From assembly GCA_937892945.1 (NCBI GenBank), contig CALBIL010000051.1, forward strand, positions 1 through 64,000: DNA of 64,000 bases, given 5' to 3'. Position 1 is the stretch's first letter; each line of letters starts with the position of its first letter. Positions 34,980-45,300 of the stretch are shown one piece after another. Origin of the DNA: an uncultured euryarchaeote (lineage in GTDB: Archaea > Thermoplasmatota > Poseidoniia > Poseidoniales > Poseidoniaceae). Under the pieces are notes generated by a model. The model ran no database searches, had not been told where the DNA came from, and saw nothing but the letters and a program-made list of their open reading frames with translations. A program made the position numbers and the translations under genes.

Positions 34980-37505
34980 ATGGCTCTTCAACAGAAACCT
35001 GGAGTTCAGGAGAGAATCCTCCTGCATTTACTTGATTACTCGGATTTCAAGAGCAGTGTCGAGGTTCCATTCGCCCTATCGCAGATGGGTATCGCGAATG
35101 CCGTTGCTATTGCTCGGTCAAATGTACCTCGAGCAATTGCGGGATTGAAAGATGAAGGTCTTTTAATCGAACGACAAGCTCACGTTTCAGGTGTATCTCG
35201 AAAACGCAAAGCGTATTTTCTGACTGATTCCGGAATCAATGTTTCGGAGGATACTTGGTTAAGACTCCGGGATTTCGAATTACGAAGTATCATGGATGAT
35301 GGTGCCATCATTCATTCAACATTGGGTGAACTCAATGACCACCTTAACTTCTCCATGCGCCCGGTCGATATTATCCGATACATGGATGAGAACTGTGTCT
35401 TGGACACCCGTACTTTGTCTGCTGATTTGGTCGAAAGAGACCTTTCAAAACATGTTGAAAAGCAACTTGTGACTTCACTCGGCGACCTCCCTCGTCTACG
35501 ACATTTCTATGGTCGGGAAAAGGAGATGGATAACATGGCGAGTCTTATTGATGCTCGGGCAACCACTTTATTGGTGCCAGGTATAGCAGGGATTGGTAAA
35601 ACAACCATTGCATCAAAACTCATTGAACGCTTTATGCATCGAAGGAATCTTTTGTATCATCGATGTCAAGATTGGGAAGGTTCACGTTCCTTTTTCGAAG
35701 CGGTTGCGGATTGGTTATCGAATTTAGGGGATTCAAGTTTTTCTGACTATTTGGCCGCAACTCCAATTCCACAACCAGCAGATGCAGCACGATTACTCGT
35801 TGACTGCTTGGAAGGCACTCCTACATTGATTGTGATCGATGATTTCCACAAAGTTGCTGACACCACACTCCATCAAACATTTCAAGCAATGTCACTGGCT
35901 TTACTTGGAAGTGAAGAAGAGATTGGCCTGGTCATCTTTTCACGTTCTTTCAAGCCAGTTGTCCCTGCAAAAGACGCAGAAGGCCGAATTGCAAGTTTAG
36001 TTCTCCCACTTGATGGGCTTGATTCCGATGCTGGTCGCCAACTTCTGAGTAGCTTCGAAAACCTTGGAGATGAACAATGGCTGCATATCCACGGACTCTC
36101 ACGCGGTCACCCCTTGGTATTGGAACTGATTAACCGAGGTGCGTCAGCAGGTGCATTCCACGAAACTTTGGAGAATTATGTCACTGTTGAAATCTTTTCA
36201 AAGTTGAGTGGTGAACAAAAGCGTGTTCTTTCTGCACTTGCTATTTATCGTGAGCCTGTTCTTCTAAGTGCACTTGCTGAACAAGGCTTGGACACCGATG
36301 AACTCGATTCATTGGTTGAACAAGGGCTTGCACGACAGGGAGATGTTGACACGTACGATGTTCACGATTTGATTCGGGAATTCCTTTTGCGAAGCCTTGA
36401 TGAGACTACAAAGAAGGAATTCCATGCGAAATGTCACACCTGGTATCAGAAACAGAATGTCACGGCAGCTCTTCTCATTGAACGTATTTACCATCTGATT
36501 CGATCTGGAGAAAGTGGAGATGCAGCATTGTTGGTCGCAGATGAAGGAAGAGACCTCATTGCCCAAGGCCACATGGAATTACTTGGTTTGATCGAAAGTC
36601 TTTCAATGGAATCACTTGACATTCAAGTTCACATGCGTGTTTTGCAACTTCGTGGTGAAATCCTCGTTCTTCTTGGACGGTTTTCAGAGGCAGAATCCAT
36701 ATTCCTTTCAACTCAAACACTTGAATCATCTTCAAAGGTAACTCGCCTTGATGCTGAAGTTCTCTCTGCCTTGGCTGATATTGCTCTTAAGCAAGGAGAT
36801 ACCGACAAAGCACTCACCATGCACCATGATGCACTTGAGAAGTTTATTCAATTTGGTGATGCCAAAGGGGCTGCTCGTTCGTACAATAATATGGGATATT
36901 TACTACGTCGAAAAAATGATATTCCTAAGGCATTGGAAGCTTACGGTGAAGTCGAGGCAATCTTGGAAGGTTCAAACGATACAGAATTGATTGGCACTCA
37001 ACTCACTCTTGCTCGTTCATTTATTGAACTTGGTGAAATTGACCGAGCTCGGAACCATGCACTCGAGGCTTTTGAAAATACGGATGGTGGAGATGATGCC
37101 TTACTCCATGCTCGTGCTCAAGCCGTTCTTGGGCGATATTATGCGAAGGTTGGAGATGCTGATGTAGCCTCACATCATTACTCAACTGCACTTGAAACAA
37201 TGAGCGAAGCAGGAGATTTGCTCTCGTTGGTAGAAATCACAATTTTACTCGGGGAAGTTCTACAGGACTCAGGTCGAGCAGAAGATGCAATGGAGCATTA
37301 TCGCGAAGCATTGGTTATTGCTGAAGCAAATGACTTGCGTATGCAAATCGGAGAACTCCTCTCCCGTTTGGGTGGCGTAGCACCGGACAAACCTCGTCGA
37401 ATGGAATACTTACAACGTGCTTTATCCGTGTTTAGAGAACTTGGTGCTAAATCAAGGATGCGTGAAGTACAAGCTCAAGTCCATGCTGCAGTTATGCGAC
37501 GATGA
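34980..37505 (+). CDS. Winged-helix / STAND NTPase / TPR signalling regulator
   Basis: The 841-residue cytosolic protein has three parts. Residues 1-100 form a MarR-like winged helix (ARSNVPRAIAGLKDEGLLIER, then SRKRKAYFLTDSG). Residues 180-450 form a P-loop STAND ATPase with YGREKE, Walker A GIAGIGKTT near 202 and Walker B LIVIDDF near 283, plus the HPLVLELI segment usual in this group. Residues 560-830 are tandem TPR repeats (GDTDKALTMHHDALEKF, AARSYNNMGYLLRRKNDIP). The arrangement is like MalT/AfsR regulators: the TPR part senses a ligand and the ATPase controls oligomerisation. Its stop lies 1 base from the end of the convergent pilin-like operon. Target genes are unknown. GGAG precedes the ATG. 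Confidence 0.85.
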   Translation: MALQQKPGVQERILLHLLDYSDFKSSVEVPFALSQMGIANAVAIARSNVPRAIAGLKDEGLLIERQAHVSGVSRKRKAYFLTDSGINVSEDTWLRLRDFELRSIMDDGAIIHSTLGELNDHLNFSMRPVDIIRYMDENCVLDTRTLSADLVERDLSKHVEKQLVTSLGDLPRLRHFYGREKEMDNMASLIDARATTLLVPGIAGIGKTTIASKLIERFMHRRNLLYHRCQDWEGSRSFFEAVADWLSNLGDSSFSDYLAATPIPQPADAARLLVDCLEGTPTLIVIDDFHKVADTTLHQTFQAMSLALLGSEEEIGLVIFSRSFKPVVPAKDAEGRIASLVLPLDGLDSDAGRQLLSSFENLGDEQWLHIHGLSRGHPLVLELINRGASAGAFHETLENYVTVEIFSKLSGEQKRVLSALAIYREPVLLSALAEQGLDTDELDSLVEQGLARQGDVDTYDVHDLIREFLLRSLDETTKKEFHAKCHTWYQKQNVTAALLIERIYHLIRSGESGDAALLVADEGRDLIAQGHMELLGLIESLSMESLDIQVHMRVLQLRGEILVLLGRFSEAESIFLSTQTLESSSKVTRLDAEVLSALADIALKQGDTDKALTMHHDALEKFIQFGDAKGAARSYNNMGYLLRRKNDIPKALEAYGEVEAILEGSNDTELIGTQLTLARSFIELGEIDRARNHALEAFENTDGGDDALLHARAQAVLGRYYAKVGDADVASHHYSTALETMSEAGDLLSLVEITILLGEVLQDSGRAEDAMEHYREALVIAEANDLRMQIGELLSRLGGVAPDKPRRMEYLQRALSVFRELGAKSRMREVQAQVHAAVMRR

Positions 37506-37506
37506 C

Positions 37507-37983
37507 TTAGTAATTCGATTGAGGTCGATCGTACTCGAGAGATGTTATTCCATCGGAGTGTACAATCCATACTGAAGTCACTCCTGCAAGAACAACAGTT
37601 CCCTCATGGCTTGCAGCACCTGTGCCAGATATTGACACGTTTGAATCTAAAGTTCCCCCGTTATGGATAAGCTCAATTGTGGTATCTGTCAAAACAAGTG
37701 TCATACGGTGCTCATCTGCTTCAGTTAATCTCCATGTGACTTTTTCAGCATATTCAACTGCACCCATCCGGCTCGCTTCATCTGCCCTTTCTACCGCAGC
37801 AGCAAGGTCGTCAAGATTGGATTGAATTGCATTTATATTCCATCGTTCACGGGTGGCTGATTCAATCTCATACGCCCACAAACTAAACATGGTAAGGAGC
37901 AATACACCAAGAAGGAACGTGAAAATATATCCTAATTCTGTTGCTGCGGCTCGTTCATCTTGATTCAGTGCATCTTTCTTCAT
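37507..37983 (-). CDS. Small class III pilin-like protein
   Basis: The 158-residue product has a charged N-terminus (KKDALNQDER), then a hydrophobic segment (AAATELGYIFTFLLGVLLLTMFSLW), then a coiled and beta-rich outer region. This is the pseudopilin or archaellin-type plan, with a candidate cleavage point after the Arg-rich stretch rather than a canonical K/R-G site. I took ATG 37983, which overlaps the stop of the preceding gene as ATGA; the 55 extra codons upstream overlap that gene and look non-coding. It is the third gene of the pilin-like operon. Haloarchaea have comparable operons of short pilin-like proteins. Its role could be a minor pilin. Confidence 0.68.
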   Translation of the reverse strand: MKKDALNQDERAAATELGYIFTFLLGVLLLTMFSLWAYEIESATRERWNINAIQSNLDDLAAAVERADEASRMGAVEYAEKVTWRLTEADEHRMTLVLTDTTIELIHNGGTLDSNVSISGTGAASHEGTVVLAGVTSVWIVHSDGITSLEYDRPQSNY

Positions 37984-40190
37984 GAAATCACCTCCGTCAT
38001 ATGGGCATTCAGTGCTGACATTTGTAACGTAAATTGAATCGGTTGGCCATTGGTATGCCATACTGCTTCCGTGGTTGCATACGATGGGTCTGGAACCCAT
38101 CCGACATAGTCGGTCAGTAAATCGATGCGTCCTGGGAAAATCGTCCAATCTTCACTTGATTCAAGGCCGTCTGCCGAAGCATCTGCAATCGCAACACCGT
38201 AAGGGCTTGACCATCCACGCCGAACTTCAAATGCAACTGCTGAGGCGAGTGAAGAACGGTCGACAAGTTCGATATCTAATTTCATTGTACCTGCGCCACT
38301 TACACTGTCTTGGGTCGGATGGAGCGATGGAATCGTTGCTGCAAACCTCGGGCCAGGGCCGCCTCGGTCGGATGGTGCAACGACAATGTATGATTCGAAC
38401 TCTGGGTGATTTGTTACAACAGCACCACCAACATAGGCGACTTCCATTCCCATTATTGATGATGAAAACTCATAGCTCAACCGAGAGAGATGAAAGCCCC
38501 ATATGGTGCCCAAGTTGGCATGTGTTGAAGGACCATCTACTCCGATCAAAGTGATCTGCATACTCGCAGGGTGAGTTCCTTCTTTCCAAGCTCTCTTCAA
38601 GTCAACTTCACTTCTTCCACTCATCGATTCCCACGGAAGTTGTGATGAAATCCAGCCACTTGCTTGCACATTTATCGATAAGCAACGTTGAGCGCCATCG
38701 TGGTGTGCTTGTATGAGACCGTCTTGGCCTCGTAAAAGATACAATCGCAATGCGTGACCGTCTTCGATGTTCATTTGGCTTATTCCTTGGTTGAGGCTCA
38801 AAGTCTCTTGAGTATCTGTGTCAAAGAGCGTGCCGTTTTGATTTGTTGTTCCAGTTAGATTCCAATCAGCAGCCGTTCCAGCTCGAGCAATGTGGACTTG
38901 ATTGGACGTTGTCCCATCGATGTGAAGCGTGTGTACTTGGCCAGATAATGCACCCGTGTCATCGGCTGGAATGACTTGCATTCCTGAACCGTTGGTATCT
39001 CTTCTCCAAGACACGAATATGTCTCCATTGGCATCAATCATCGGCGCACCTTCTACTTCTGCTGGTGGCCAATCAAATACGATGCTCTGGTTTGGAGCAA
39101 CTGAAAGCCCTCCGCCTCGCCATGTCACGGTGACGCTGGAGAGTCCTGGATTAGTGAACACAACTTCACCTTCGAGTGACGGAGTGACAAATGAGTGCCC
39201 AAGATACTGTCCATCGACACTGGGCCAAGCAACTTGTCCAACATCAGCTTCCATATTCGTTTGAAGAACCAGTCGAGAGGGTGCACTTGTCGTGATGTGT
39301 ACAACTTCAGCCGTATCGAGGGTAAATTGGTGAGTAAACGTGATTCCTACACGGTTTTGATTCGATGGTAATGCATAATAGGAGGTGGATGTTTGATTCG
39401 TGACAATGATTTGGTTTGCAACTTCACTGACAACATGAATTTGGCTGCTGCCACTTGGCAAGGGGAGTGACCAAGAAGAACCAGTTGAATCAACAGGGCT
39501 TGGGTCGTTTGCTTGCATAAGGGCAGTTCCTCCAGACCCTTTGGAGATTAGCAGATGTAATTGATGGGATGAATGGATGACTGTTTCTCCCAGCGCACTC
39601 GTGTCAAGTGTGTACATTCCATCGACCATGAGGTTGAGTTCCGATTGTTTGACCGACTGGTTCCAAATTTCAATTTCAATTGGACCCAGTGGGAGTGCTA
39701 GACCAGGTGAGGCAGTCATTGAAACGCTCTCTGCCCATTCTGGGATGGTGAACATATACGGGTTTGCAGGTCCGAGTCTGAGGTCATCAACACAAAATGC
39801 CGTATTCATAGATTCAGGATGACGGATACTGATTTCATCATCGTAGTCGAGTGCTCCTTGGACTCGGAAACTTGTATCATCGACCCATGTTGCTGAGTAC
39901 CACATACTGCTTTGCATCATGTTCCAGTTGAGTGATCCATCGACAGGAATCAACTCAATTTCTGTCGAGTCACCGGGCATTCCAGTTTCGCTCAATGCTG
40001 CAGTTTGGTGGGCCAAGAGCGACATTTGAGACGACATATCATGCCGTTCGATTGAGCCTTCTAGTTCTTCAATTACGGGAATCATTGAAACCATCATCAT
40101 GGCGATAATAGACAAGACTCCGCCGAACAGCAATACAGTTGCGACTGCTGCTGAAACCGCTTCTTCATCTCGTAAGAGTGCGGACTTCAT
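37980..40190 (-). CDS. Very large pilin-like surface protein (736 residues)
   Basis: The N-terminus has the pilin-like layout: a charged stretch (MKSALLRDEE) and a hydrophobic segment of about 25 residues (AVSAAVATVLLFGGVLSIIAMMMVS). An amphipathic helix and a beta-rich outer part of about 650 residues follow. The outer part contains repeated beta-sandwich-like units and one cysteine pair region (FCVDDLRL). No C-terminal membrane helix is present, so a pilin-type anchor or assembly into a filament is likely. Most archaeal pilins are 120-250 residues, so this is far outside the normal range. It overlaps both neighbours by 4 bases, which indicates translational coupling in one operon. Confidence 0.68.
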   Translation of the reverse strand: MKSALLRDEEAVSAAVATVLLFGGVLSIIAMMMVSMIPVIEELEGSIERHDMSSQMSLLAHQTAALSETGMPGDSTEIELIPVDGSLNWNMMQSSMWYSATWVDDTSFRVQGALDYDDEISIRHPESMNTAFCVDDLRLGPANPYMFTIPEWAESVSMTASPGLALPLGPIEIEIWNQSVKQSELNLMVDGMYTLDTSALGETVIHSSHQLHLLISKGSGGTALMQANDPSPVDSTGSSWSLPLPSGSSQIHVVSEVANQIIVTNQTSTSYYALPSNQNRVGITFTHQFTLDTAEVVHITTSAPSRLVLQTNMEADVGQVAWPSVDGQYLGHSFVTPSLEGEVVFTNPGLSSVTVTWRGGGLSVAPNQSIVFDWPPAEVEGAPMIDANGDIFVSWRRDTNGSGMQVIPADDTGALSGQVHTLHIDGTTSNQVHIARAGTAADWNLTGTTNQNGTLFDTDTQETLSLNQGISQMNIEDGHALRLYLLRGQDGLIQAHHDGAQRCLSINVQASGWISSQLPWESMSGRSEVDLKRAWKEGTHPASMQITLIGVDGPSTHANLGTIWGFHLSRLSYEFSSSIMGMEVAYVGGAVVTNHPEFESYIVVAPSDRGGPGPRFAATIPSLHPTQDSVSGAGTMKLDIELVDRSSLASAVAFEVRRGWSSPYGVAIADASADGLESSEDWTIFPGRIDLLTDYVGWVPDPSYATTEAVWHTNGQPIQFTLQMSALNAHMTEVIS

Positions 40191-41272
40191 CTTGAAACCT
40201 CCACTCGTTTGACGTCGACTTCTAAGAACAGCTGAGCACCCTGAGTTTCAACAGTAAATCCATCAGCACCGCTTGCTCGCAAATAAGGGGCATAGCCAAC
40301 ATAGGTGTCCAATGTACCTGATGCTCTGTTCAAAGTGTATTCATCGAGCATACGTTCATGGTATTGAGGCGTAATCACATCGTTGAGTGCATTTCCAACT
40401 GTGAATTTCACATTATATGCATGGCCGGTGAACAACGTCATTGGACCAAGTGAAATCATATTCATGCCAATGTTGTTTCCAGAACCGAGTGAGCCGTTAA
40501 TGAGGACATCATTGAGAACCAGGGAAAGTCGAAACTCACCGTTGACCAGTGTGTCGATTTCGAGGTTTGGATATTGGGTGACTCGCCATGGTTGATTTGG
40601 AAACCGTTCAACTCGTGCATCATTCATTAAGGCGATTTGGTGTTCACCCATTCCGAGCGATGTCGTGATTTGAATGCCGGATACGATGTAGGTTACACTT
40701 CGATGAATAGCAACACCATCCGCATCGAAGACAGTCACTGAAATCCAATGCTGACGAGACGATGTGTGATTGATGAACACCTCTTCGTGTGATGAATCAA
40801 AAGTATGATTTTCGATACTCGTTCCAGTCTCAATAGTGATGCTGCGGGCCGTTTCATTCATTGCTAATATTCCAAAAGTCGAAATGTTTACGTTTCGAAC
40901 CATCACCGAGTCATAGGGTGTTAAATCGGCAGCGATAGTCCATGTTTCGACCTTTTCTAGCGGTTGAATCATTGTTGATTTGAGTGCAAGAGTGTGGCGA
41001 ATACCTGTACCTTCGGGAGCACTTCCTGCTACATCGATACGGTCTTGAAATCGTTCAGCAATCCCATTGGCACTGTTCCAATTTGTGTTGTCTTCGAAAT
41101 CACCGATGTACGGGTTCAAAAACACCCACACTCCACCCATGATGGTGATCACCATTGCGAGCATCATGACAACACCAAGCACTTCGCTCACACCACGTTG
41201 GTCCCGGCGAAGGGACGGGTGCGAAACTGTGTTTGACTGTGCGTTCACAGAGGTCACACCCTTTGGCATCAT
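40187..41272 (-). CDS. Archaeal type IV pilin-domain protein (361 residues)
   Basis: The N-terminus shows the archaeal pilin signature: RRDQRG, then VSEVLGVVMMLAMVITIMGGVWVF. The R-G before V-S-E-V fits a prepilin peptidase (PibD/EppA) cleavage site. The hydrophobic core and following helix match PF07790-type pilins. The outer 290 residues are beta-rich and have N-x-S/T sequons (NVSTFG, NHTSSR). It is the first gene of a three-gene coupled operon. No pilus ATPase or prepilin peptidase gene is in the window. Two adjacent ATG codons begin the gene and either could be used. Confidence 0.8.
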   Translation of the reverse strand: MMPKGVTSVNAQSNTVSHPSLRRDQRGVSEVLGVVMMLAMVITIMGGVWVFLNPYIGDFEDNTNWNSANGIAERFQDRIDVAGSAPEGTGIRHTLALKSTMIQPLEKVETWTIAADLTPYDSVMVRNVNISTFGILAMNETARSITIETGTSIENHTFDSSHEEVFINHTSSRQHWISVTVFDADGVAIHRSVTYIVSGIQITTSLGMGEHQIALMNDARVERFPNQPWRVTQYPNLEIDTLVNGEFRLSLVLNDVLINGSLGSGNNIGMNMISLGPMTLFTGHAYNVKFTVGNALNDVITPQYHERMLDEYTLNRASGTLDTYVGYAPYLRASGADGFTVETQGAQLFLEVDVKRVEVSR

Positions 41273-41289
41273 TTAGCCATTGACCTTCA

Positions 41290-41309
41290 CACCCCCCCAT
41301 AGGGGGGTG
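41290..41309. terminator. C-run/G-run palindrome between MBL hydrolase and pilin-like operon
   Basis: CACCCCCC, a 3-4 base spacer and GGGGGGTG form an 8-bp all-GC-rich stem. It lies 18 bases upstream of the pilin-like operon start and 10 bases after the MBL hydrolase stop. It could terminate the hydrolase transcript or act as a structured leader or operator of the pilin-like operon. Sequence alone does not decide. Confidence 0.45.
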
Positions 41310-41319
41310 GTTTGAGGGA

Positions 41320-42147
41320 TTACTGCTTGGTCGGAGTGAGTGTATTGGTTGGCTCGAGATCTTCACTTTTACCAATATAGTGTGAGTATTCAGGGCCTTC
41401 TTGAAGTGAGATTGAGATATCGCCAGTAAAGACTTCATCAATGTGATACAAGACTGTTGATTCTGCCAGGTGTGGCTGATTATTCTTCAAGGACAAGTGG
41501 GTCAATGAAATGCTCTTCGTTGCGGGTGTGCACACTTGAGCGAGGAATTGGCCTGTTTGGTCATTTGACAAGTGTCCACCACGGCCACTAATTCTGTCTT
41601 TGAGCGAGTAAGGGTACGGTCCGTTCATCAATCGGTTATGATCATAGTTCGCTTCAATCGCAATGTGCTCACAGCCTCGAACATGTGTAACCAATTCATC
41701 TGTCCAAGAACCGAGGTCGGTAATGATGGCTGCTCGCTTCCCATTATGGCTGGCGATGAAGGCCACATTGTCTGCACCAGAGTGAGGGACTGGCACGGGA
41801 AGTACTGCCAAATCTTGGCTGACATGAATCATGTCTAATGATTCGAAATAATGGGTGAGTTCAGGGATTAAGCCGAGTTCTTCAGCCGTTCGGTGATTTG
41901 CTTGGACTTTGATATTCCAACGCTTTTGTGCGACTGCAGCTCCCCCACCATGATCGCCATGATGGTGGCTGATGAACATGAAATCAATCTCCGTTGGATG
42001 AATATTCAATCGACCCAGTCGTTTTTCCAGTTGTGCTCCGCTAAACCCTTGGTCAATCAACACTTTTGCATGCTCAGTTTCAAGCAAAGTCGCATTCCCG
42101 CGACTGCCTGTACCAAGATGCGTGAGTGTCATTGCCATCGGAATCAT
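41320..42147 (-). CDS. MBL-fold metal-dependent hydrolase (YycJ/WalJ-like)
   Basis: The 275-residue protein begins with the family pattern LTHLGTGSRGNATLL and has the zinc-binding HHHGDH near residues 57-62. Further metal ligands are in SHSGADN-like (VPHSGADNVAF), IITDLG and ISLTHLS. The best resemblance is to the single-domain YycJ/WalJ group of exonuclease or phosphodiesterase-like enzymes. The substrate is not predictable. The first ATG is at 42147; ATG 42132 would start right at the conserved TLTHLG and may be the real one. It is transcribed away from the 1917-residue surface protein across a 223-base gap. Confidence 0.85.
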   Translation of the reverse strand: MIPMAMTLTHLGTGSRGNATLLETEHAKVLIDQGFSGAQLEKRLGRLNIHPTEIDFMFISHHHGDHGGGAAVAQKRWNIKVQANHRTAEELGLIPELTHYFESLDMIHVSQDLAVLPVPVPHSGADNVAFIASHNGKRAAIITDLGSWTDELVTHVRGCEHIAIEANYDHNRLMNGPYPYSLKDRISGRGGHLSNDQTGQFLAQVCTPATKSISLTHLSLKNNQPHLAESTVLYHIDEVFTGDISISLQEGPEYSHYIGKSEDLEPTNTLTPTKQ

Positions 42148-42370
42148 TCAGCACGGGGCGCGAGCGGCCTTTGAAGAAACCGCATTAGTTCGATGTAATG
42201 CGCTGGTTTTTGACCCGATTGATGTATGACACATGCCTTTTTTCTCGGCAACGGTGGAGTTTCTGTTGTCGTTGAATCCAGAATTGTCCGAACATCGCTC
42301 CATCATCCTCATAAGTGTCTTGAGAGGGTTACACATCTGCGAAGCGTATGCTTTGTAGGCTGGTCTCAAA

Positions 42371-45300
42371 ATGCGTCGTAGTTTAACCACTCTTCTAACC
42401 ACTCTTGCCGTTGTCGCAAGTCTCCTTTTCATGTCGCAATTCCCGGCAGTTTCGCCGGTTTCAAACCTCCATCCGGATACGACGGATGGTTCAAAGCCTC
42501 CTACAACTGATACCGATGGCGATAAAATCCCCGATGTCCATGAAAACTTGTTTGAAGCATGGATGAATTGGAGCACAGTCGATGGCCGTGCAATTTTGAT
42601 GCAAGGTATGGATAATAACAATGCGTCTGATGCCTTTGTCGATCGAGACAACGATGGCTTGAACGCCACTGAAGAATATTGTTGGCCGTATCCAGCTAAT
42701 TGTACGTCTCCAGGATTCCCTCGTGGATTGACAGGTACAGTGGATGAAGAAGGTGAAAGAAGTTATCTCGATCCTCGAATGTCAGATACTGATGGCGATG
42801 GGATGCCCGATGGATATGAGGCTTACATGTGTGAGCGTGTCGGTGGCTACAATGTTTTTTCTCTGAAGTATGAATGTCAAAACTTTGACCCATTGAACGG
42901 TTCTGATGTGTATGATGATCCCGATGAGGATGGATTTGATGTGAATCGCGATGGGGTGTTGTCGATAACAGAACGTTTTTCGTCACCTGAAGAGTATATT
43001 CATGGAGCGCCATTGAACCATACCACTGAACTGGATGGGATGTGGTGTTCGGCTTCTTTACCTGAAGGGTCAGTGTTTAAGAATTGGCCATTTATCGCTA
43101 CCGGACAAAATGCAACTTTCAAGAATATACTTGCGGCATGTACTGAAAATGCTTCAATGGTGATTGATGAAGACCTTTGGCTCGGCACAGATCCTCTGCT
43201 TGCAGATTCAGACCGCTACCATTGGGATGGATTTTCTATTCGCCGATTGTTCCCCTCTTTTGGAGACGGGATTCCTGACGGGTGGGAAGTTCACTTTGGT
43301 CTTGAACCATTGAACCGCACGAACGCCTTACTCGACCCTGATGCAGATGGTTGGGATGCCAACCGTGATGGTGGCGTTTCACCCGATGTAAGTCGTACCC
43401 TCACAGCGCTGGCTTTAGGCGAATCACTTTCAACCCTTGAAGAATATTTTGTTCATGACGATAATGGTAATTCTGTTCTTCCGGGTATGAAATCAGTATT
43501 GCTTGGCAATCAACTCGACACACACCAATATGTTCCGTTGAGTTTTACGGCGCTTGAAGATGAAATGAGTCTTATTCATCACGACCTACGTGACCTCGAT
43601 GAAGACGGTACAATGTTATACGCAACGACACGTTATGGGCTGACCGTTTTTGATTATGATCAAATGGTGAGTTTTGACCATTGGATGCCTCAAGGCGTCG
43701 AACTGCATGAATCTCTGCTTCTCTCTCTTGATGATTCATCCTTTGCCCTGGCTCTTGCTACCAACATTGGTTTAGCCGTTGCTCCACTTCAAGCAGATGG
43801 CAATCTCGGTCCACTTCCGACTTGGGATTGGTCTCTTACGGACGAAATCTTTGCACTCTCTCTTCTGAACTTCGATGGTCAAAATCAATACCTTATCGGC
43901 TTAGGTCATTCGGGTGAAGGCGCTGTGTTTGAAGTGAGCACTTCATCTCAAATCGCACAACAGTATGAACTCGCTACCGGGCTCCAAACTGCGCTGAGTC
44001 AATCAAAAGCTACAGTGACGGGCATTGCACACGGCCCCGCTGGTGGTGGGAATAATACACTGTATGTTGGGACAGACCGTGGCTTGTTGTTCGGAGAAAC
44101 GAGCACAGCACGTGATGCTTTCGAACCCGTTTGGAGATTTTACTACACGCCAGAGGTCACACCTTATCCAACAGCGATCGATGAATTACGCTCCCTCTCA
44201 CTCGGCATGATTGCCAATCCTGCGAATGTCCGAACCATGTCTCTTGCAGGTCCAACACAATCGAATGCACAGGCCTTGTGGTTCGGTACACCTTCTGGAG
44301 TCCACAAGATGAGTCTTGTTGACAACTCAATTTCATACGGCGGATTGCTAGAACATCCTGGTATCGAAGGGAAATATGTTCGAGATTACAATAACGTCTA
44401 CTCACTCCATGCTACTGGTGATGAGATTTTGGTCGGTTCTCAGAAAGGCCTTTGGGCGATTTCAGGAGATTATTCTGCCGTGTATGGTTTCCAAAACCAA
44501 GAAGATGTTTTTGGAGAAATCGTCACATTACAAACGATGACTGTTGACGGAAATACCACCGTATTTACTGGCTCTTCACCTGGACGATACGCAAATCTTG
44601 AATTGATGAATCCAGGGGCAAATGATTCTGATAACGATGGAATGCCAGACGGCTGGGAAGTTGCCAATGGATTAGACCCGACAGACCCATGGGATTCCAT
44701 CTTTGATACTGATGGAGATGGCATTGACCTTGACCAAGCTGCTGATGGGTTCTTGGAACGCCTCTGGACGAATTTAGATGAATTCCGATTTGAATCTCAA
44801 ACCCTCAATGGTTACAATTCCACCAATCCTAAAGTCGGTGACACCGATGGAGACGGGTTAGGTGATGGCAGCGAATATTTCGGATTCTTCTTTGAGAACT
44901 CTACACTGTGGTGTCATTATTCTGTTCAAATGGAATATATCTGTGATGATGCAGTAGGACAAGCAGCCAATATGACGTACCTTGCCCTTTCAAGCAACGA
45001 CCAAGGCACTGATCCTACCAACTTTGACAGTGATGGAGACGGTATGCCTGATGGATGGGAAATTGAACACCGACGCTGGATAGGCTCTTACTTTAGTGGA
45101 GGGAACAATTGGACCCTCGACCCGAATCGTGCGGAAGACGCCAATTGGGATGCAGACCGAGATGGACTTGCGAATCTTTGTGAATATCAATGGTCACTTG
45201 TACGTGGCGCTGGCGTTGAAGGGTTGTTGTTTGAATCACATGGAGAATCAATCAACTCGACTCTTGAATGGTTTGAAGCAGACCCGAACAACATTGATTC

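Noticed and set aside
42148-42669. 173-residue minus-strand frame between the MBL hydrolase and the calcium-repeat gene
   Set aside because: It mostly overlaps the signal peptide and first repeats of the strongly supported plus-strand gene, has a cysteine- and arginine-rich composition unlike its neighbours and shows no motif.
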